From Eretmocerus hayati (taxonomy: Eukaryota; Arthropoda; Insecta; Hymenoptera; Aphelinidae): DNA of 64,000 nucleotides. Of this stretch, positions 29,755-43,854 are shown in pieces. The position numbers and the translations under genes were made by a program. The notes beneath the pieces were generated by a model. That model saw nothing but the letters and a program-made list of their open reading frames with translations. It was not told the origin of the DNA and made no database searches. Numbering within the stretch: the stretch's first letter is position 1; the number at the start of each line of letters is the position of its first letter. The stretch spans positions 13,384,727 through 13,448,726 of the forward strand of contig CM056743.1 of NCBI GenBank assembly GCA_029851415.1, in the 5' to 3' direction.

Positions 29755-32700
29755 GATGCCTCCTCCCCTCCCCTTCTCACAATCATCATCATCCTCCTTC
29801 TTCTCCTACCTAACCCTCATCCATCCGCGTATGAATTAATCGCGTGCGCGCGCGCGTATATATAGTTGCTTTCGTTAATTAACGAGACCGAGTGTGTTCA
29901 CCGCCGTCGCAGCCGTGGCCACTCATCCGCTTCATCTCATCTCATATATTATATATATGGCAATATATCTGTATATATCAATGTGTGTATAGCCTTCTGA
30001 TGCACGAGAGAAAAAGAGACAGCGAGTTATTCTCGATTCTAAAAGCTTTTAGCGAGAGCCGATGCATTGCAGTGTGCAGCTTTTGCCGCGAGTTGATTTT
30101 ACGATGCTAACTTTTGTTATGGTGATGTTGCCGGAGGATGATTCATGATGCGCGCGTCGCTACAGTCGAACGTCGATTGATTATCGATATGACTATACGC
30201 TTTCGATATTCGATTATTCTCGAATTTTCGCGCGGTTGATGCGCACGAGTTGTAGGTTATGTTTTACGCCTTGTTAGCAGAATCAGTTGCTCGTAAACAG
30301 AGAATATAATAGAATTTTCTATAGTTGAGTGAGCGTTGCGAGTTTTACGCCATTATGAGACCGCAGTTCTGTGATGATTGTCCAGGAGCTGTGTGGTGTA
30401 ATTGAATTGCGCAATGTACCCGTGAGCCGAGTGGTTTTTCAATCAACAGCTAGGAGAGACAGTGATACTACTATACTACTCTTGTGGCTTATATGCCTAT
30501 ATATCTATTTTCCTGCGGCTATAATGCTTATTACCTGAAGTACAGTATATACTCGAGAGCAGTAATTCAATTATCTTGGGACCGTAATTATCCATAATTC
30601 AAGAACGCGCTGGTGAGTCTCATTTCTACAATCTCAAAATTCATCCAAGGACGAGCTGCGACTCTAGACTGTGTATAACTGAGATATGAATTGTAAGACA
30701 TCAGGCTCAAGGCTGTATAACTTTATATTAAGCTGAAATAGTTCCATAGAGATAGTACCAAAGTATGCACTCGAAGAATTTGTGCCCATCATCATCGTGA
30801 GATTTAAAACAGACCAGATTCATGACTTATGGGAATTTTGCAAATTCGTGCACCGATCCGTCGGAAGGATCCTATATATACTCTTATTGGACATGAGAAA
30901 TCTGAATACAGAAGTGTTTGGGAGTGCGTGGTTTTTTGCTAATAATATACTTGATCTAATGATTATACCTTCGTCAACTTTTGGTCAATTTTGGTATGAT
31001 TTCGATATTTTAACATACATCGATGAATCCTTAGTAGCTTGATCTCAGCGCATGGTCAAACCAGGGCTTACATTTTCAGCTTTTGACTGGTGGATAGCAA
31101 ATTTTAGCTTGATATGTTTCACCGGAGTCACCATCATAGTTTGAAATGTGTGCCCATGATGGATACTGCTGACAAGGCTACTGCTTGGGGTCGCTCAATG
31201 TTTCGAGGATCTATGGACATTCAGGGTGTGCCAATATGAACTCAGAACTTTGTAAGGATAGTGAAAATGTGCTCGATCGAGCTAACGCAATTATTATGGT
31301 TTTCGGATGATTGGTTTGTGAGTGTGTTATGGAATAATTTTGCGTGAAATGGACTAAAATTTTGCGTCTTTGTGATAAAAGCCTCGTAGGACTATATCTC
31401 GTTTCGGAGGAGGAATTTCTACCAAAATTCCTTCTCATTAGGAATGCCTAAAGCGTCAACGTTCATGAGCACGAATCACAGACTTGACAATTTTTGGACC
31501 TGTGGTATTATAGTAAAATAGTATTTACACCAATCAATTCCTCGTGCTAAATTCACACTTCATGCGTTCCGGTACAAAATATACCAATGCGGCTTGCAAT
31601 AATCTTGATATAATGACGATTCCAGAACTCCATAAATTGTGTTTGTTGCAGCACAGAAGTGTGTTAAATTGTGAATTCCTTTTTCGTCAGTTTTCTTCAA
31701 ATTGAGTTGGAGATACACAATGCCAAAAATAGTGATGATAAATCATTGAAGTTGTGAAAATTTCAAAGAAGTGTTGGTATATCCAAGCTATACCACAGAA
31801 CGACCATGTCAGGAACAGTGGTCAAGAGTGATCAATAGATGCAGTGTAATCAGTAATTTTGTGTTATAGCTCATCTGAATTCTGGACATTCTTACAGCAT
31901 TTATAATACTTTTTCCTTGACACTTTTTCTTCTGTTCCCAACAAAATGTGTCCGATCCCAAAGTGTTTCGAAATACGGGATTCGACCTAAAAAATTGAGC
32001 GAGGTTCGTGACGTTGGTGATATTTTTTTACTTGATTTTGTTAGAAATTGGAAAAGTTATGAGGTTTCGAGGGTTTTTAAAACTACACGGGCGTTGAGAT
32101 CCCGCAGGTGTGACAATATTGACTCATAATATTCTCGTGTCAGAAACTCACGATTCTACTCATAATGGAAGCAGGTGATCGGAGTACAGTACGTCGCGTG
32201 CTGAGCCTGAAATGAGCTTTATAATTGTGCAGATATAATTGAATTATTTCCAACGAATAAAATGTCTTATCCGAGGATCCATCTGGAAGCATATTCTACT
32301 TGTGTAACATGCGGTATTAAACCTGTCAGATGGTTTGACATCAAAATTTGATATTTAACACGTTTAATGCGACGCTGTTGTTTCGTAGTTTTATTTTGTT
32401 CATCAACTGGACACCCGGATTTCGGTAAAAACGCCCATATGAAGCTGAAGTTTTTCATATTGGCTCATAGTTTACGTCCTTAGCAAAATAATAAACCATA
32501 ATGATAGATTCCTCTAGGAAAATTTTTCGAGCAAGTCTGAGTTGGCTAGGATTGAAAAATAAAAAATCGCGGGTTCCACCGGTGGGACTCGTTGTTTTTC
32601 ATCAAATTCTGCGCTCAATATGTTAGTATATGTCACTTGGAAACAATTTAGTAACATTGAGTTACCGAAATTCAATGGCTTTTTTGGAAGCACGCCTGGA

Positions 32701-32979
32701 AAGCAAGTTTTGGAAAGAATTGGAAAATTTTTCGCTCATACCCAATGTCGTCAAAGGAATAATAATTTTAATAGTTTATGAAATGATATCATACTTTTTT
32801 GCAGTTTTTTAGAACTCTCACGACGCTGCTAATGAAATATCATGGTTCGACCATTGGATTGGGTATTTTCCGATTTCTCGTAATAATTTCGACCCTCACC
32901 TTCGGCTCTGGCCGCAAATATTTCATCGGATTTAGAACAACAGTTTTTTGCTTTCTCTAAAGAGAAAGCTTTGTTTTCA
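28700..32979 (+). other. Start of Rx-like intron 1 (no further exon seen)
   Basis: It begins with the GTGAGT donor. It carries a GA repeat at 29721-29752 and GCGC/TATATA simple sequence at about 29850 and 29950. No homeodomain-coding frame was found here or further right, so the intron probably spans the rest of the window unless small exons were missed. Confidence 0.45.
29718..29752. repeat. (AG)n microsatellite
   Basis: About 16 AG units lie about 1 kb into the Rx-like intron. It may also serve as GAGA-factor sites. Confidence 0.9.
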
Positions 32980-35480
32980 CCCCAACGAAAATTTGATCAA
33001 ATTTTTCATTAAAATCAACATATTCTTCAACAAAATCCCTCTTATCGAAAAAAGCCAACGACCAGTCTCTTCCTCTCGCCAGAAGCTATCAAATGTAGGT
33101 AACACTTTTCCTCCTAATGTCCTCCCAAATCTGCCAAAGACTCATCTTTCCACCCCATTTTCCGTGTTTGTGTGTGTGTATGTATGTATGTTGTTTTATA
33201 TTGGACACGCTTTCTCTTTTACTATCCGCCTTATCAACTTTTGGCTTTCTACAAGTTGTAGAGAATCCAATTTCTGAGAGCCCAGTGATTTGGCACCTTT
33301 CGGCTCCCAGTCAAATTTGATCCATGGGCTTTTTGAACAAAAAGTGCTCAAATTTCAACTTTTAATACATAAATATCTTTTTCCCACACACTCTCACAAC
33401 AAATTGAGTCACCTAAACTATGATTTTTTCTGCGAGATCTATCGATTGGTTAATACCGAAATTTCATTTGATCTCTACAGATCTCAAATTTTCAAAAAAA
33501 TCAAAATTTTCACCAAAAATTTTTTTTTTAGCATTTTTAAACCTACCGCATCCAAATTCTGTCTCAACCAACTAATAGATATCATCGAAAAAACCTAAGA
33601 CTAGATGGCTCAAATCCTTCTAAAAAGCTCCCTCCAAAAAATGATTCAAAAAATAAAGGAAAATCTCCCTTAATATTCAATTTTTGCTCCTACCTTCCTT
33701 CATGACTCATTTATCTCAATCTTAATGACCTAAACTATGATTTTTTCTGCGAGATCTATCGATTGGTTAATACCGAAATTTCATTTAATCTCTACAGATC
33801 TCAAATTTTCAAAAAAATCAAAATTTTCATCAAAAATTTTTTTTTAGCCTTTTTAAACCTACCGCATCCAAATTCTGTCTCAACCAACTAATAGATATCA
33901 TCGAAAAAACCTAAGACTACATGGCTCAAATCCTTCTAAAAAGCTCCCTCCAAAAAATGATTCAAAAAATAAAGGAAAATCTCCCTTAATATTCAATTTT
34001 TGCTCCTACCTTCCTTCATGACTCATTTATCTCAATCTTAATGACCTAAACTATGATTTTTTCTGCGAGATCTATCGATTGGTTAATACCGAAATTTCAT
34101 TTAATCTCTACAGATCTCAAATTTTCAAAAAAATCAAAATTTTCATCAAAAATTTTTTTTTAGCCTTTTTAAACCTACCGCATCCAAATTCTGTCTCAAC
34201 CAACTAATAGATATCATCGAAAAAACCTTAGACTAGATGGCTCAAATCCTTCTAAAAAACTCCCTCCAAAAAATAATTCAAAAAATAAAGGAAAATTTCC
34301 CTTAATATTCAATTTTTCCTCCTACCTTCCTTCATGACTCATTTATCTCAATCTTGATGACCTAAACTATGATTTTTTCTGCGAGATCTATCGATTGGTT
34401 AATACCGAAATTTCATTTAATCTCTACAGATCTCAAATTTTCAAAAAAATCAAAATTTTCACCAAAAATTTTTTTTTGAGCCTTTTTAAACCTACCGCAT
34501 CCAAATTCTGTCTCAACCAACTAATAGATATCATCGAAAAAACCTAAGACTAGATGGCTCAAATCCTTCTAAAAAGCTCCCTCCAAAAAATAATTCAAAA
34601 AATAAAGGAAAATTTCCCTTAATATTCAATTTTTGCTCCTACCTTCCTTCATGACTCATTTATCTCAATCTTAATGACCTAAACTATGATTTTTTCTGCG
34701 AGATCTATCGATTGGTTACTACCGAAATTTCATTTAATCTCTACAGATCTCAAATTTTCAAAAAAATCAAAATTTTCACCAAAAATTTTTTTTTAGCCTT
34801 TTTAAACCTACCGCATCCAAATTCTGTCTCAACCAACTAATAGATATCATCGAAAAAACCTAAGACTAGATGGCTCAAATTCTTCTAAAAAGCCTACTCC
34901 AAAAAATAATTCAAAAAATAAAGGAAAATTTCCCTTAATATTCAATTTTTGCTCCTACCTTCCTTCATGACTCATTTATCTCAATCTTAATGACCTAAAC
35001 TATGATTTTTTCTGCGAGATCTATCGATTGGTTACTACCGAAATTTCATTTAATCTCTACAGATCTCAAATTTTCAAAAAAATCAAAATTTTCACCAAAA
35101 ATTTTTTTTTAGCCTTTTTAAACCTACCGCATCCAAATTCTGTCTCAACCAACTAATAGATATCATCGAAAAAACCTAAGACTAGATGGCTCAAATCCTT
35201 CTAAAAAGCTTCCTCTAAATGATAACTCAAAAAATAATGGAAAACTTTTTTCCTCGTACCTCCAATTACTACTCATGTATCTCAATTTTAATCACTTAAG
35301 CCATTATTCCCTCAGCATAATCCATCGATTTGTTGATACCGAAATTATTTCGATGTCTACAGATCTCAAATTTTTTAAAAAATCAGAATTTCCACCTAAA
35401 ATTTCATTGTAACCCTTTCACACTTATTTGTAAGCACCCTTTTTTCATTGCCTCACACAACTCCGGTCTCCTCAACTCTG
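32980..35480. repeat. 316-bp satellite, about six good units with degenerate edges
   Basis: The landmark TGATTTTTTCTGCGAGATCT recurs at 33421, 33738, 34054, 34370, 34687 and 35003, a period of 316-317 bp. Units are nearly identical in the middle. A diverged unit follows to about 35480 and weak similarity precedes from about 32980. The unit is AT-rich, pyrimidine-biased on the plus strand and non-coding. Diverged edges and a uniform centre are the usual result of unequal exchange. It lies within the presumed first intron of the Rx-like gene. Confidence 0.9.
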
Positions 35481-38470
35481 TCTGAAAACCTTTAATAACA
35501 ATTATCATGTGGAAAGGAATTTCACATTATATTTTTCATACAATTTTAGAATAATGATGGTCTGGTTATTCTAATTATCATCATATGACGCTTGGAGAAA
35601 GCTTTCTGCTAATCACTTTTAGCAGCGTATTTAAATCTAATTTTGCCTCATATTTTTCTAAATTGTATCAGAAATCTGTTGTAATTGAAGGTACTATGAT
35701 GAGTCTATATAAATTAAGCGAATAATTATTTGAAACCTTACTCCCGTATATTGCGAATGACAATGCAAAAAATCCATCAAAATCTTAATTGTGTAGATAA
35801 ATCCACGCTCAGCACGATAAACAACTTCAAATACTCTCACTACCTCAAAAACCAACATAACTCAATCGTTGAGAAGCGTAAAATTGGACACAGAAGTCTA
35901 CTTCATCATCAGATCAGGTATACATCCATTTTACATACGTAGTGAATCGAATGCTGCAACATCATCAGGATAATACATCTCGTTCTCATCATCATCATCA
36001 TCATCATCACTATAAAACCGCGTCTTGCAAACAGTAAATTCTGTTTACTGGTATATAAAAAAAAAAAAAGCGACAGCAGTAGTAGGTATAATAGTGTGAA
36101 TATAGCAGGAGCTCGTTCGGGTGTAGCTCGGCATGTAATTGGAAAATCGTTAGTATCGCCAGCGGATCTCACGTGTCGTCGGGGAATAATTTGTATCGCT
36201 CACCGTGTGATATATCCCAGTGTTTAATAGTGTGCGTGTATATGTTAATATCTATCTCTTGTATTATACTGTATTAGTATATGTGGTTGCAAGTGCAATT
36301 TCTTTGCATGTGTTTATACATGTATACTCAGTATAGTTGTACATATGTATATGTGGAGACATGGGTATCTGTGAGATGCACGCGTACGTTTTCATCGCTT
36401 CAAGGCGGATGTAATAAACGTCGGATCAATTAAGATGGTTGCCCGATAAGGCGCGGTAATTAAGCGCTTTCAATCCCCAAGAGTGAGAGAGAGAGACTTG
36501 ATGCAGTTAGTAGTAGTAGTAGTAGTGCATCTCTTGGATGCTCTATATACATATAAAACATAACCTCACTCCGAAAAAGTCACTCTCTTTGCAATGATGC
36601 ACTCTGCCACCTTTACTTTTGTATATGTATGTACCACCTCGAATTCGCAGCCTCTTTTTATCAAACTCACATAACCTATATAAAGACACACTTACCTTAT
36701 GATGACTGTTCCAAGAGTGATCAGAATTTGCGTCAAGTTGAGAGCAGCATTAAGACAGGACATATAGCATATAAAGGTCTATACTTGCGCGAATTCGCAA
36801 CCCAACCGACCGGTATTTTTTTTTTCCATTCTTTTTTACTATGGCTTTCGATTTCTCAGAGCTACCGACGATTACCGGCCGCACGCGCGCACCCAGAATA
36901 TCAAGTGCTATATGTATAGTAACCGACACGATTCAATGTGGTATCCTTACGAAAATGTGGACTTCATCCGTGTGTCCATCATTATTCGTCATTTTGAGAT
37001 GAGATCCACATTCGTTTGTACAATGATGATACGTCTTGTTTTGGAATACTCCGCCAGTTGAGTATTTCGACACCTTGTTTCATTTGATCAAATGATCTTG
37101 ATATTATCATATTAAAATACAAAAATTGATATCAATACACTCGATTTTCCATACAACTGAGTTGAAATGTAAGGATGGATAGTTTTTTCGAATGACAAAA
37201 ATTTGGAAGACTAAATCCTGGAAAGATAAAAGTTTGAAAAGATCAAACTTGAGGCTGTAATTAGGATTGAGGGAGGACAAGTATCGAAAAATGTCGAATG
37301 CGCGGGAGAGGTGAAAATTCTTAATCCTAAATTTGGAGAAATAAATGTCTGAAGAGGCAAGAATTAGGATGTCATAAATTCGAAATGACAAAAATTCGAA
37401 CGTTTTTTTACCGATATTTTGAACTCTCCGAACTTTAGTCAACCCGAACTGTGATGGTCGTTTAAAAAAAATCGCTTTTCCGAGCAATCCACAAATTCTT
37501 ACCTTGCCACATATTCCTGATCTCTGGTTATTTGCCCTTTTGATAATTCTGCATCCCAAATTTTAGTTTCTTTAAAATTTCGTTCTCTAAAATTGAGATT
37601 TCAGGATTTTTGGCTTCCACCTAAAGTGATCACATTTTTTTAAAGGCTCAAATTTTACATCCAAATGGTACTTTTGATCAAATATTCATTCCAATCCAAG
37701 CGTTCAGAGCCGGTTCTAATACTTTGGATGGTTTTTTGGTGAACGGGCGAGGAAGAATTGTTTGCATGGAATACTCTTTGTTTGAGTCATGTATTGAAAC
37801 TCTTGATCGATATTCTTGCGATCCAACATTGTTCCTGGAAGATGACGTTATTTCAAGGTTATCCATGGAGAAATTCTACCATGTATTTTATTGTAAATCC
37901 ACGAAAATTTCGCATTTAAATGATATCATAGTGCTATCGATAAGCAATATAAGTACATCATGTGCAATTTTTTCATGAGATCAAGGAATTCCTATACTTG
38001 TCATATTTCATCCTACACATCAAATCTCCGATCCCAGGAACCTATGAAGTCATATAGGGCTCTAAAACCATTCATTTATTCAGAGTTTTCCGAGTAGCGG
38101 TGCCCCCACCCCCTCCCCACACCCCCGAGCAAAAAATTATATGATAAACCCATTTGAGCACACACCGTGGTAGGAATGTCATTCCATCTGTCTAAAATTT
38201 GACCATGATATATCCAGTTTTGAGACTGTATCCAAAAACAGGTTATTTTTCGTCATATTTTGGACAGATGAGATATCGTTTTCACCAGGAACAGTTTGGG
38301 CTCAAAATAGCAGAAATTTTGTAATGGCCAAGTCGATGAGCATATTTTTCTTTCGATACAGAATGAGTATATCTTCGGCAAGGGCGTCGCCGGGATTATA
38401 ACTTCGGCAGATCTTCCGCCCCCTTGAGAAGCCAGATCTGACGAGGAATGGCGGAACGCATTATAATCCA
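35481..38470. other. Presumed intron; simple repeats only
   Basis: It contains an (ATC)n run at 35986-36009, a short poly-A at about 36057-36069, GA and GTA runs at about 36486-36525, and a stretch at 37190-37400 with repeated CGAATGACAAAAATT-type sequence. A 150-codon minus frame there is derived from this repeat. No gene is recognised. Confidence 0.4.
35986..36009. repeat. (ATC)n microsatellite
   Basis: Eight ATC triplets in tandem. Confidence 0.9.
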
Positions 38471-38477
38471 GCATATT

Positions 38478-38596
38478 CCCTGGTAGAAATTCATCCTAAT
38501 GTAACACATTATTAACCATAAAATGGCCATTTTTCAGCCAAAAATAGCCATTTTATGTTTATTAATGTGTTACATCGAAGTAAATTTCTACCAGGG
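38478..38596. mobile_element. 119-bp hairpin MITE, termini CCCTGGTAGAAAT
   Basis: It is almost entirely self-complementary: CCCTGGTAGAAATT... at the left, AATTTCTACCAGGG at the right, with a core TAAAATGGC...GCCATTTTA. TT flanks both ends. It shares its termini with the larger element at 43263-44470. Confidence 0.75.
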
Positions 38597-38649
38597 TTAG
38601 AGTCAAAGTTTTTCCATGTGTTCCTCCTCACCTTTACACTTTCTGTCGA

Positions 38650-38720
38650 AATCCTCCCAGTTAATCTCGCAACCATACGAGGTTTGAAGGTGCATAGTTC
38701 GAATTGAAGTAATTGAACTG
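38650..38720. mobile_element. Diverged fragment of the 615-bp TIR family
   Basis: CCATACGAGGTTTGAAGGTG then CAT resembles the arm of the 9993-10607 element (CCATACGAGGCTCTAAAGGT then GCAT). It is a short, old fragment. Confidence 0.4.
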
Positions 38721-39542
38721 AATCCATGACACGAATCAGCAACTGGCTAGAACCGATCAATGAGATTCAATTTTTTGAAAAGTTATATCCATACATAAAA
38801 GGAAGGGAACATAACCAACACAATTGATTGAGAATATCGATCGAAATCCACTCAAAACAGCATAGCAATTGCGAATATTTGGACACAACTGAAAATGGTT
38901 CAGCCGATTAATGCAGAAATTGAATACCAACTTATGTCTATTTCCGAAATTATATTTCGGAAAATTCTGTTATACATAACACTGTCCAAGAATATTCATG
39001 ATTGATAGGTTATGAGCGCTCTGAAATGGTATAGGTTATAACCCACCGCCGACGGGTATCAATTTTAAAATTCTTGTAATGTTTACACAGTCGCACAGGA
39101 ATGCAATATTTCTTTCAGAAATACAAACTCATTCACCTGTCATCAAAATAGATACTCGATTCAATTCTCAAAATCAATTAAGAATGATTTGCATATGACA
39201 TTCGCATATGATTGACTTTATAGTATATAGAAACCCTCGAAGTGTTGTGCATATAGAAAAGAAATATATATATCGAAACACCAGGTAAAAGAGCAAGGAA
39301 TGCCTATAATATTAAATAAAAACAAAAGGTATACTATGACAGTGGTGGAACGAGATAGAGAGTCGAGTATATTGGTTAAAGCTACGATATCAAGCTCACG
39401 GTGTATATAATACGCTCCTAGAGCTGCCGTAGAAAGAGAGAGAGAAAGATGAAAAACGAGCAATCAATTATGAAGGTGATTATGCTGGAGCACAGAGAAG
39501 TGGCTTCAGCAGACTCTGAGTGGCTCTCTCATACTGATGCGG

Positions 39543-39545
<3 letters not shown>

Positions 39546-39581
<36 letters not shown>
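39546..39581. repeat. (TA)n microsatellite
   Basis: About 18 TA units. Confidence 0.9.
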
Positions 39582-39585
<4 letters not shown>

Positions 39586-41526
39586 CGGTCTCCGCGGGCG
39601 GATAAGGCAATTAACGTTCCGCCTATACGTTTACCTCATGTGTGTTGTATAGAATCCCCCATATATATATATATTCAAACTCTATACCTGGTAAAGCAAT
39701 CAAAAGGCCAGGAATCATCGAGAGAAGCAGGAATAATTAGATCGCTCAGAACTCGCTGATCATTTGTAATATAATGGGAATATCTGGGGCATCAGTGGAC
39801 CACAATACATATATAATAGTAGATTCAGACATATATGAATTTACAGATCATCGCGCGAGCGACATTAATTAGCAATCAGCGTTTGTTAGCTCGTGCGCGC
39901 ATGCGCTTTGATATTATTCGCCCGAACATCACCACAACCATCGTGTATGACTTCTTGGATCGTTTGATTTTGAACATCTGGATATATATATATACAAAAA
40001 CGGATATGTGTACATAGTTAAAAACAAACAAGCCGACGACGGCTCGTAAAACATGTAAAACGAGATGAAATATTATAGCAGTTGTCGGCTTGTGTTTGAA
40101 TGGGTTATGCGCGAGCGGCGCGAAAACGAGCCGACGAAATTTACAATGAGGGCAAATCAAAGTCCCTTGGCCCTTGAGTATAAATGTGTATATGGGTGAT
40201 TTCGCCGAAAGTGTGAATTTTTTGGGGCCAAAATCGTCGCAGGGAGTGATCTGGGTCAATTAATTATTTCAACCCCAGATGAGATTCGGTCATTCGTAGC
40301 AGTTGATTTTCACTCGTTTGGGCACAAAAAGAAAGGATCTAGAGCTACGTGTCTCAAAATTGAACTTGGACAAGGATATGTCAAGTTTAAGAGGTCGGAG
40401 AGGGGGACGGAAAGGACATTTCGCCTTGATTATATTCCCACGGCTCGACAACTAATCGTAGACTCTTTTCCGCATAGACTCGCGCTAATGCGACCAAATA
40501 CTTCAAGCAAATGTGTTCGACAAAGCAATACAACACTTTAGCGAGGAGCACAACATGGGGACGAAAAGGACAAAAAAATTTGTACGCCATTTGGAAAACA
40601 CGTTTATATGGTGCACTCGGCTGCAGATTCGAGTTTTCGGCTACTGTCGCGCATCGATTAGGTGTATTTAGGTCTCTAAAAATCAACCTTATTGGTTAGA
40701 AAGGTTCAATAGACGATCGGGGACTTTGCCGACCTTATAAGTGCTGTGCAAGCAGTTTTGGTGCAAACCCGTCATCAAAATGTCGGATGGCCGTGCTCGA
40801 GCTGAGGGCTCAATTTGGATTCGCAAAGTGATGGATTATATCGTTAAAAGTATTACAAATTGAAGTGCATAGCTACATATAGGGATTTTTGGCTCTGCAT
40901 ATACGCCATCATAAATTCAAAAGTCCAAGTTGGGTTTACTACACGGGACGGTAAGGACATTTGGACCCTTTATCAGGCACTACAAAGTACAGGAACGTTA
41001 GGATTGTCTCCAAAACTATGAACATAGTTGCGCACCAATAGAACCCCAGATAATTGTTACAGTGCACATTCCAACCCTCAGGAGCTTTGAGAAATTTGGA
41101 ACACAGTAAATCACACTTTCGGCGGAATCACTCATAAACAGTAGAAAAGGATATATAGTAATTACAACGATCGCATGGCGCCCCCAATACATGTAGAGAT
41201 ACGAATGAAGCCAAAGAGTCTGATGGGTATGTATAGAGTATACCAATTGGGCCCCGAAGGCTTGATTTTCAAGTCAACTGCTTCGAGCAGCGATCTTGTA
41301 ACGTTAATTAATTTATCATCAATTACGATAATACTGATGAAAGCACAATTTTTAGTTCTATAGCATAAAATAGATTAGCACTTTTATATATATTCATACG
41401 ATGTTGTATAGATGATGGTGACTCGAACGAGACTCTTATCTGATGTGCTAATTGATATATAATACAGTGCGGTCCCAAATCTACATTATTGCATCCTCGA
41501 TAGCAAATCAGATCCAAGACAGACCA

Positions 41527-41584
41527 AGACAGACACAGACACACACACAGACACACACAGACACAGACACAGACACAGACACAG

Positions 41585-41620
<36 letters not shown>
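41527..41620. repeat. (CA)n/(GACA)n compound microsatellite
   Basis: CA units mixed with ACAGAC hexamers run for about 95 bp. Open frames read from it are artefacts of the repeat. Confidence 0.9.
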
Positions 41621-41621
<1 letters not shown>

Positions 41622-42454
41622 CGTGTGTAATTAAGACTCTTTATTTAAGAACAGCCAAGCGTGCAAGGTAGCTCATCAGATCCTGAGCAGAGTGGTAGAA
41701 TGAAAACGGGCGGCAAATTGATGTAAAAGAAAAAGAAAAAAAAAGAAGTGAAGAGCAGCTTTGAGTCAGTCCCGAATCTTCGAAAGCCGAATTGACGTGT
41801 CTACTAATGGATCAAGACCCCCTTATACTCAAAAGTCGGATCGCGAGATGTGGAAGCGTGATCGAAATCGGGATCGGACCATCTAAGCCTCTTTATATAT
41901 ATATATATATATATTTATATGTACTAAGAGATCCGTCGAACTTGTCGGCTAATCGAGCAAAGCACCTGCACTCCGCACCCCTTCCACAACTAAAGCTTTT
42001 TGCTAATATATATATATGGATAGAGGTGTACGTATACGATGGAATTTGCGCGCGCCACAGGAATCCCGAAACGCGCCCGACCATTCAAGTAAGACATCGG
42101 AATCCCGCCAGCCAGATTCTTCTCCATCAGAATCAGAAAGAAGAATATATATATATATATATATATACGGGAGCAGATATATACGTGTCGCGGGTTTATT
42201 CACGCTAATTTGTTCTGTAGATGGAGTGTTGAGCTGAAATATCGCTTCCTCCTGGAATCGCCGATTTAAAAGGCTTGCGCGGAATTTTGCAGCGAATCGA
42301 AGCTGCTCCGAGCAGAGTAGCGCGCAAAGAGCGAACGGCCCGCATCACGTCTGCGCGCCATCACTATCGAAATCGGACCAACCGGTTACCCCCCTTTCTT
42401 TACCACCACATACTAATACTCTGAAATGGCTAGTATCATTCGCATGTGTAAGAG

Positions 42455-42475
42455 TGTGTGTGTGTGTGTGTGTGT
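42455..42475. repeat. (GT)n microsatellite
   Basis: About ten GT units. Confidence 0.85.
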
Positions 42476-42918
42476 CTGCATGTATGTGTGAGAGTATTAG
42501 CTGTGCCAACTAATTGAGTATCAAGCGCGGGAGAGACCAAAACTTTCGAGATCATTTCACAGTAGCGAGCATTGAAATCGCTTACGCGTAATTGTTTCAT
42601 CAAAGTGAAATGGTGTCATTATATTGGCAAATTGGATTCTTCCACTTTTTCGCGTGCGCGTGTAAATTGTAGTTATACGCACCTGCGTACGCCTGTAACT
42701 ACAGTCCTATTAAAAAAGTATACGATGGTGTGTTCTTGTGCGAAAGTGAGAATGAGCTATAGAACATTGGTGAATAATATTCCCAGTACAGATAGTAATA
42801 TGATCAGAGATGACATGGTTCACTTATTAACGCACTTCCTCACCAATAGACACTGTCGTACGACATGATACACTGTCATCCCATCCCAGAGATGCCATTG
42901 AAGTGGGTTAGAGTTGCT

Positions 42919-43140
42919 CGACATCGATATAATACGATGTCCTCGAATATATTGATATCGATATCGAAAAAAAATATCGCGATACTCATTGATGTATCGA
43001 TGTCACCAAGCTTAATGTCGAATTCATATTAGAAATATAAAATCGAAAACAAAATACTTGGTCGACATCGAGAATATCGAATCGATATCGAATGCATCGA
43101 ATCGATATCGAAACCACTGAATCGATTCTGTAAAAGTTCG
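42919..43140. repeat. Cluster of ATCGATATCG-type motifs
   Basis: More than ten ATCGA or GATATC words occur in 220 bp, such as AATCGATATCGAA twice in a row near 43080-43110. A second cluster lies at 45025-45105, just beyond the 43263-44470 transposon. CGATA-type words resemble BEAF-32/DREF sites in flies. The cluster may equally be a simple degenerate repeat. Confidence 0.5.
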
Positions 43141-43619
43141 ATGTCTGCGAGAGTTGTGTGACATTCCTCTGAATCAAAACATATACCTTGTGGTCAAAAA
43201 TATGAGTTTTTGACACTCTAAATTTTAAAAGTCCTTAGTCCCTGAGAACCGTCAACACATTTCCCTGGTAGAAATGTCAAACACTTTTTGCCCATTATTT
43301 GTCCGTTTCCAATGGAGTACCGGGCATTTAATGCCCATTTGAAACGGGCTACAAACGGACTTAATGTAACGGTTTTTAAGGCATTTTTTGGGCATTTCCA
43401 AGTTATTGAACATTTTTTCTACATTTTTCGGGCATTTACTGGACTACTAAAATGCTGTCTGCTTGATGTTACTGAGAATGATAAGTGATTTCTCGGCATC
43501 AAAATATCACCAAAAAAAAATTATCTACCTATTGTTGTTTGGTGCAAATGATTTTAATTGAATTTAACGCTATAATTGATTGTAGAAAATTCATTTTTGT
43601 TAGATTTATAGATTTATAA

Positions 43620-43705
43620 AATTTCGCCGTGAGTGGGGATCGAACCGGAACCTTCCGCATGAGAGTCCGAGCCGTTGTCCATTGCCCTAAAACGTGTTAC
43701 TCGGA
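43620..43705 (-). mobile_element. tRNA-derived SINE head
   Basis: On the minus strand an A-box-like TAGGGCAATGG (43677-43688 region) is followed at tRNA spacing by a B-box GGTTCGATCCC (43636-43646). The acceptor stem is not convincing, so this is a SINE head or pseudogene inserted in the 43263-44470 element, not a working tRNA gene. Its downstream end was not resolved. Confidence 0.55.
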
Positions 43706-43854
43706 GCAGACTCAAATCAGTGACTTAAGATGTGCCCTCGGAAGAAATATAGCTGATGGCATTTATAGCTCGTCTTCTCTACAGTTGAAGGGATTAAGAA
43801 ATTCTAATATCTTTCGATTTTCAATGATTACATACACTGTGAAAAATTTCTGCT

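Larger units (their letters stand above)
38721..43262. other. Presumed intron; microsatellite-rich, no gene recognised
   Basis: TA runs lie at about 39546-39581, 39660-39673 and 41896-41914, a CA/GACA tract at 41527-41620, and GT at about 42455-42475. Open frames here (for example 39876-40259, minus) carry no motif. A cluster of ATCGATATCG-type sequence occupies 42919-43140. Confidence 0.4.

Noticed and set aside
37107..37559. 150-codon minus-strand frame
   Set aside because: It lies over a local repeat of CGAATGACAAAAATT-type sequence. The translation is repetitive in K, F and I and matches nothing.
43630..43700. Functional tRNA gene on the minus strand
   Set aside because: A and B boxes are present, but the acceptor stem and anticodon arm do not fold cleanly and it sits inside a transposon.
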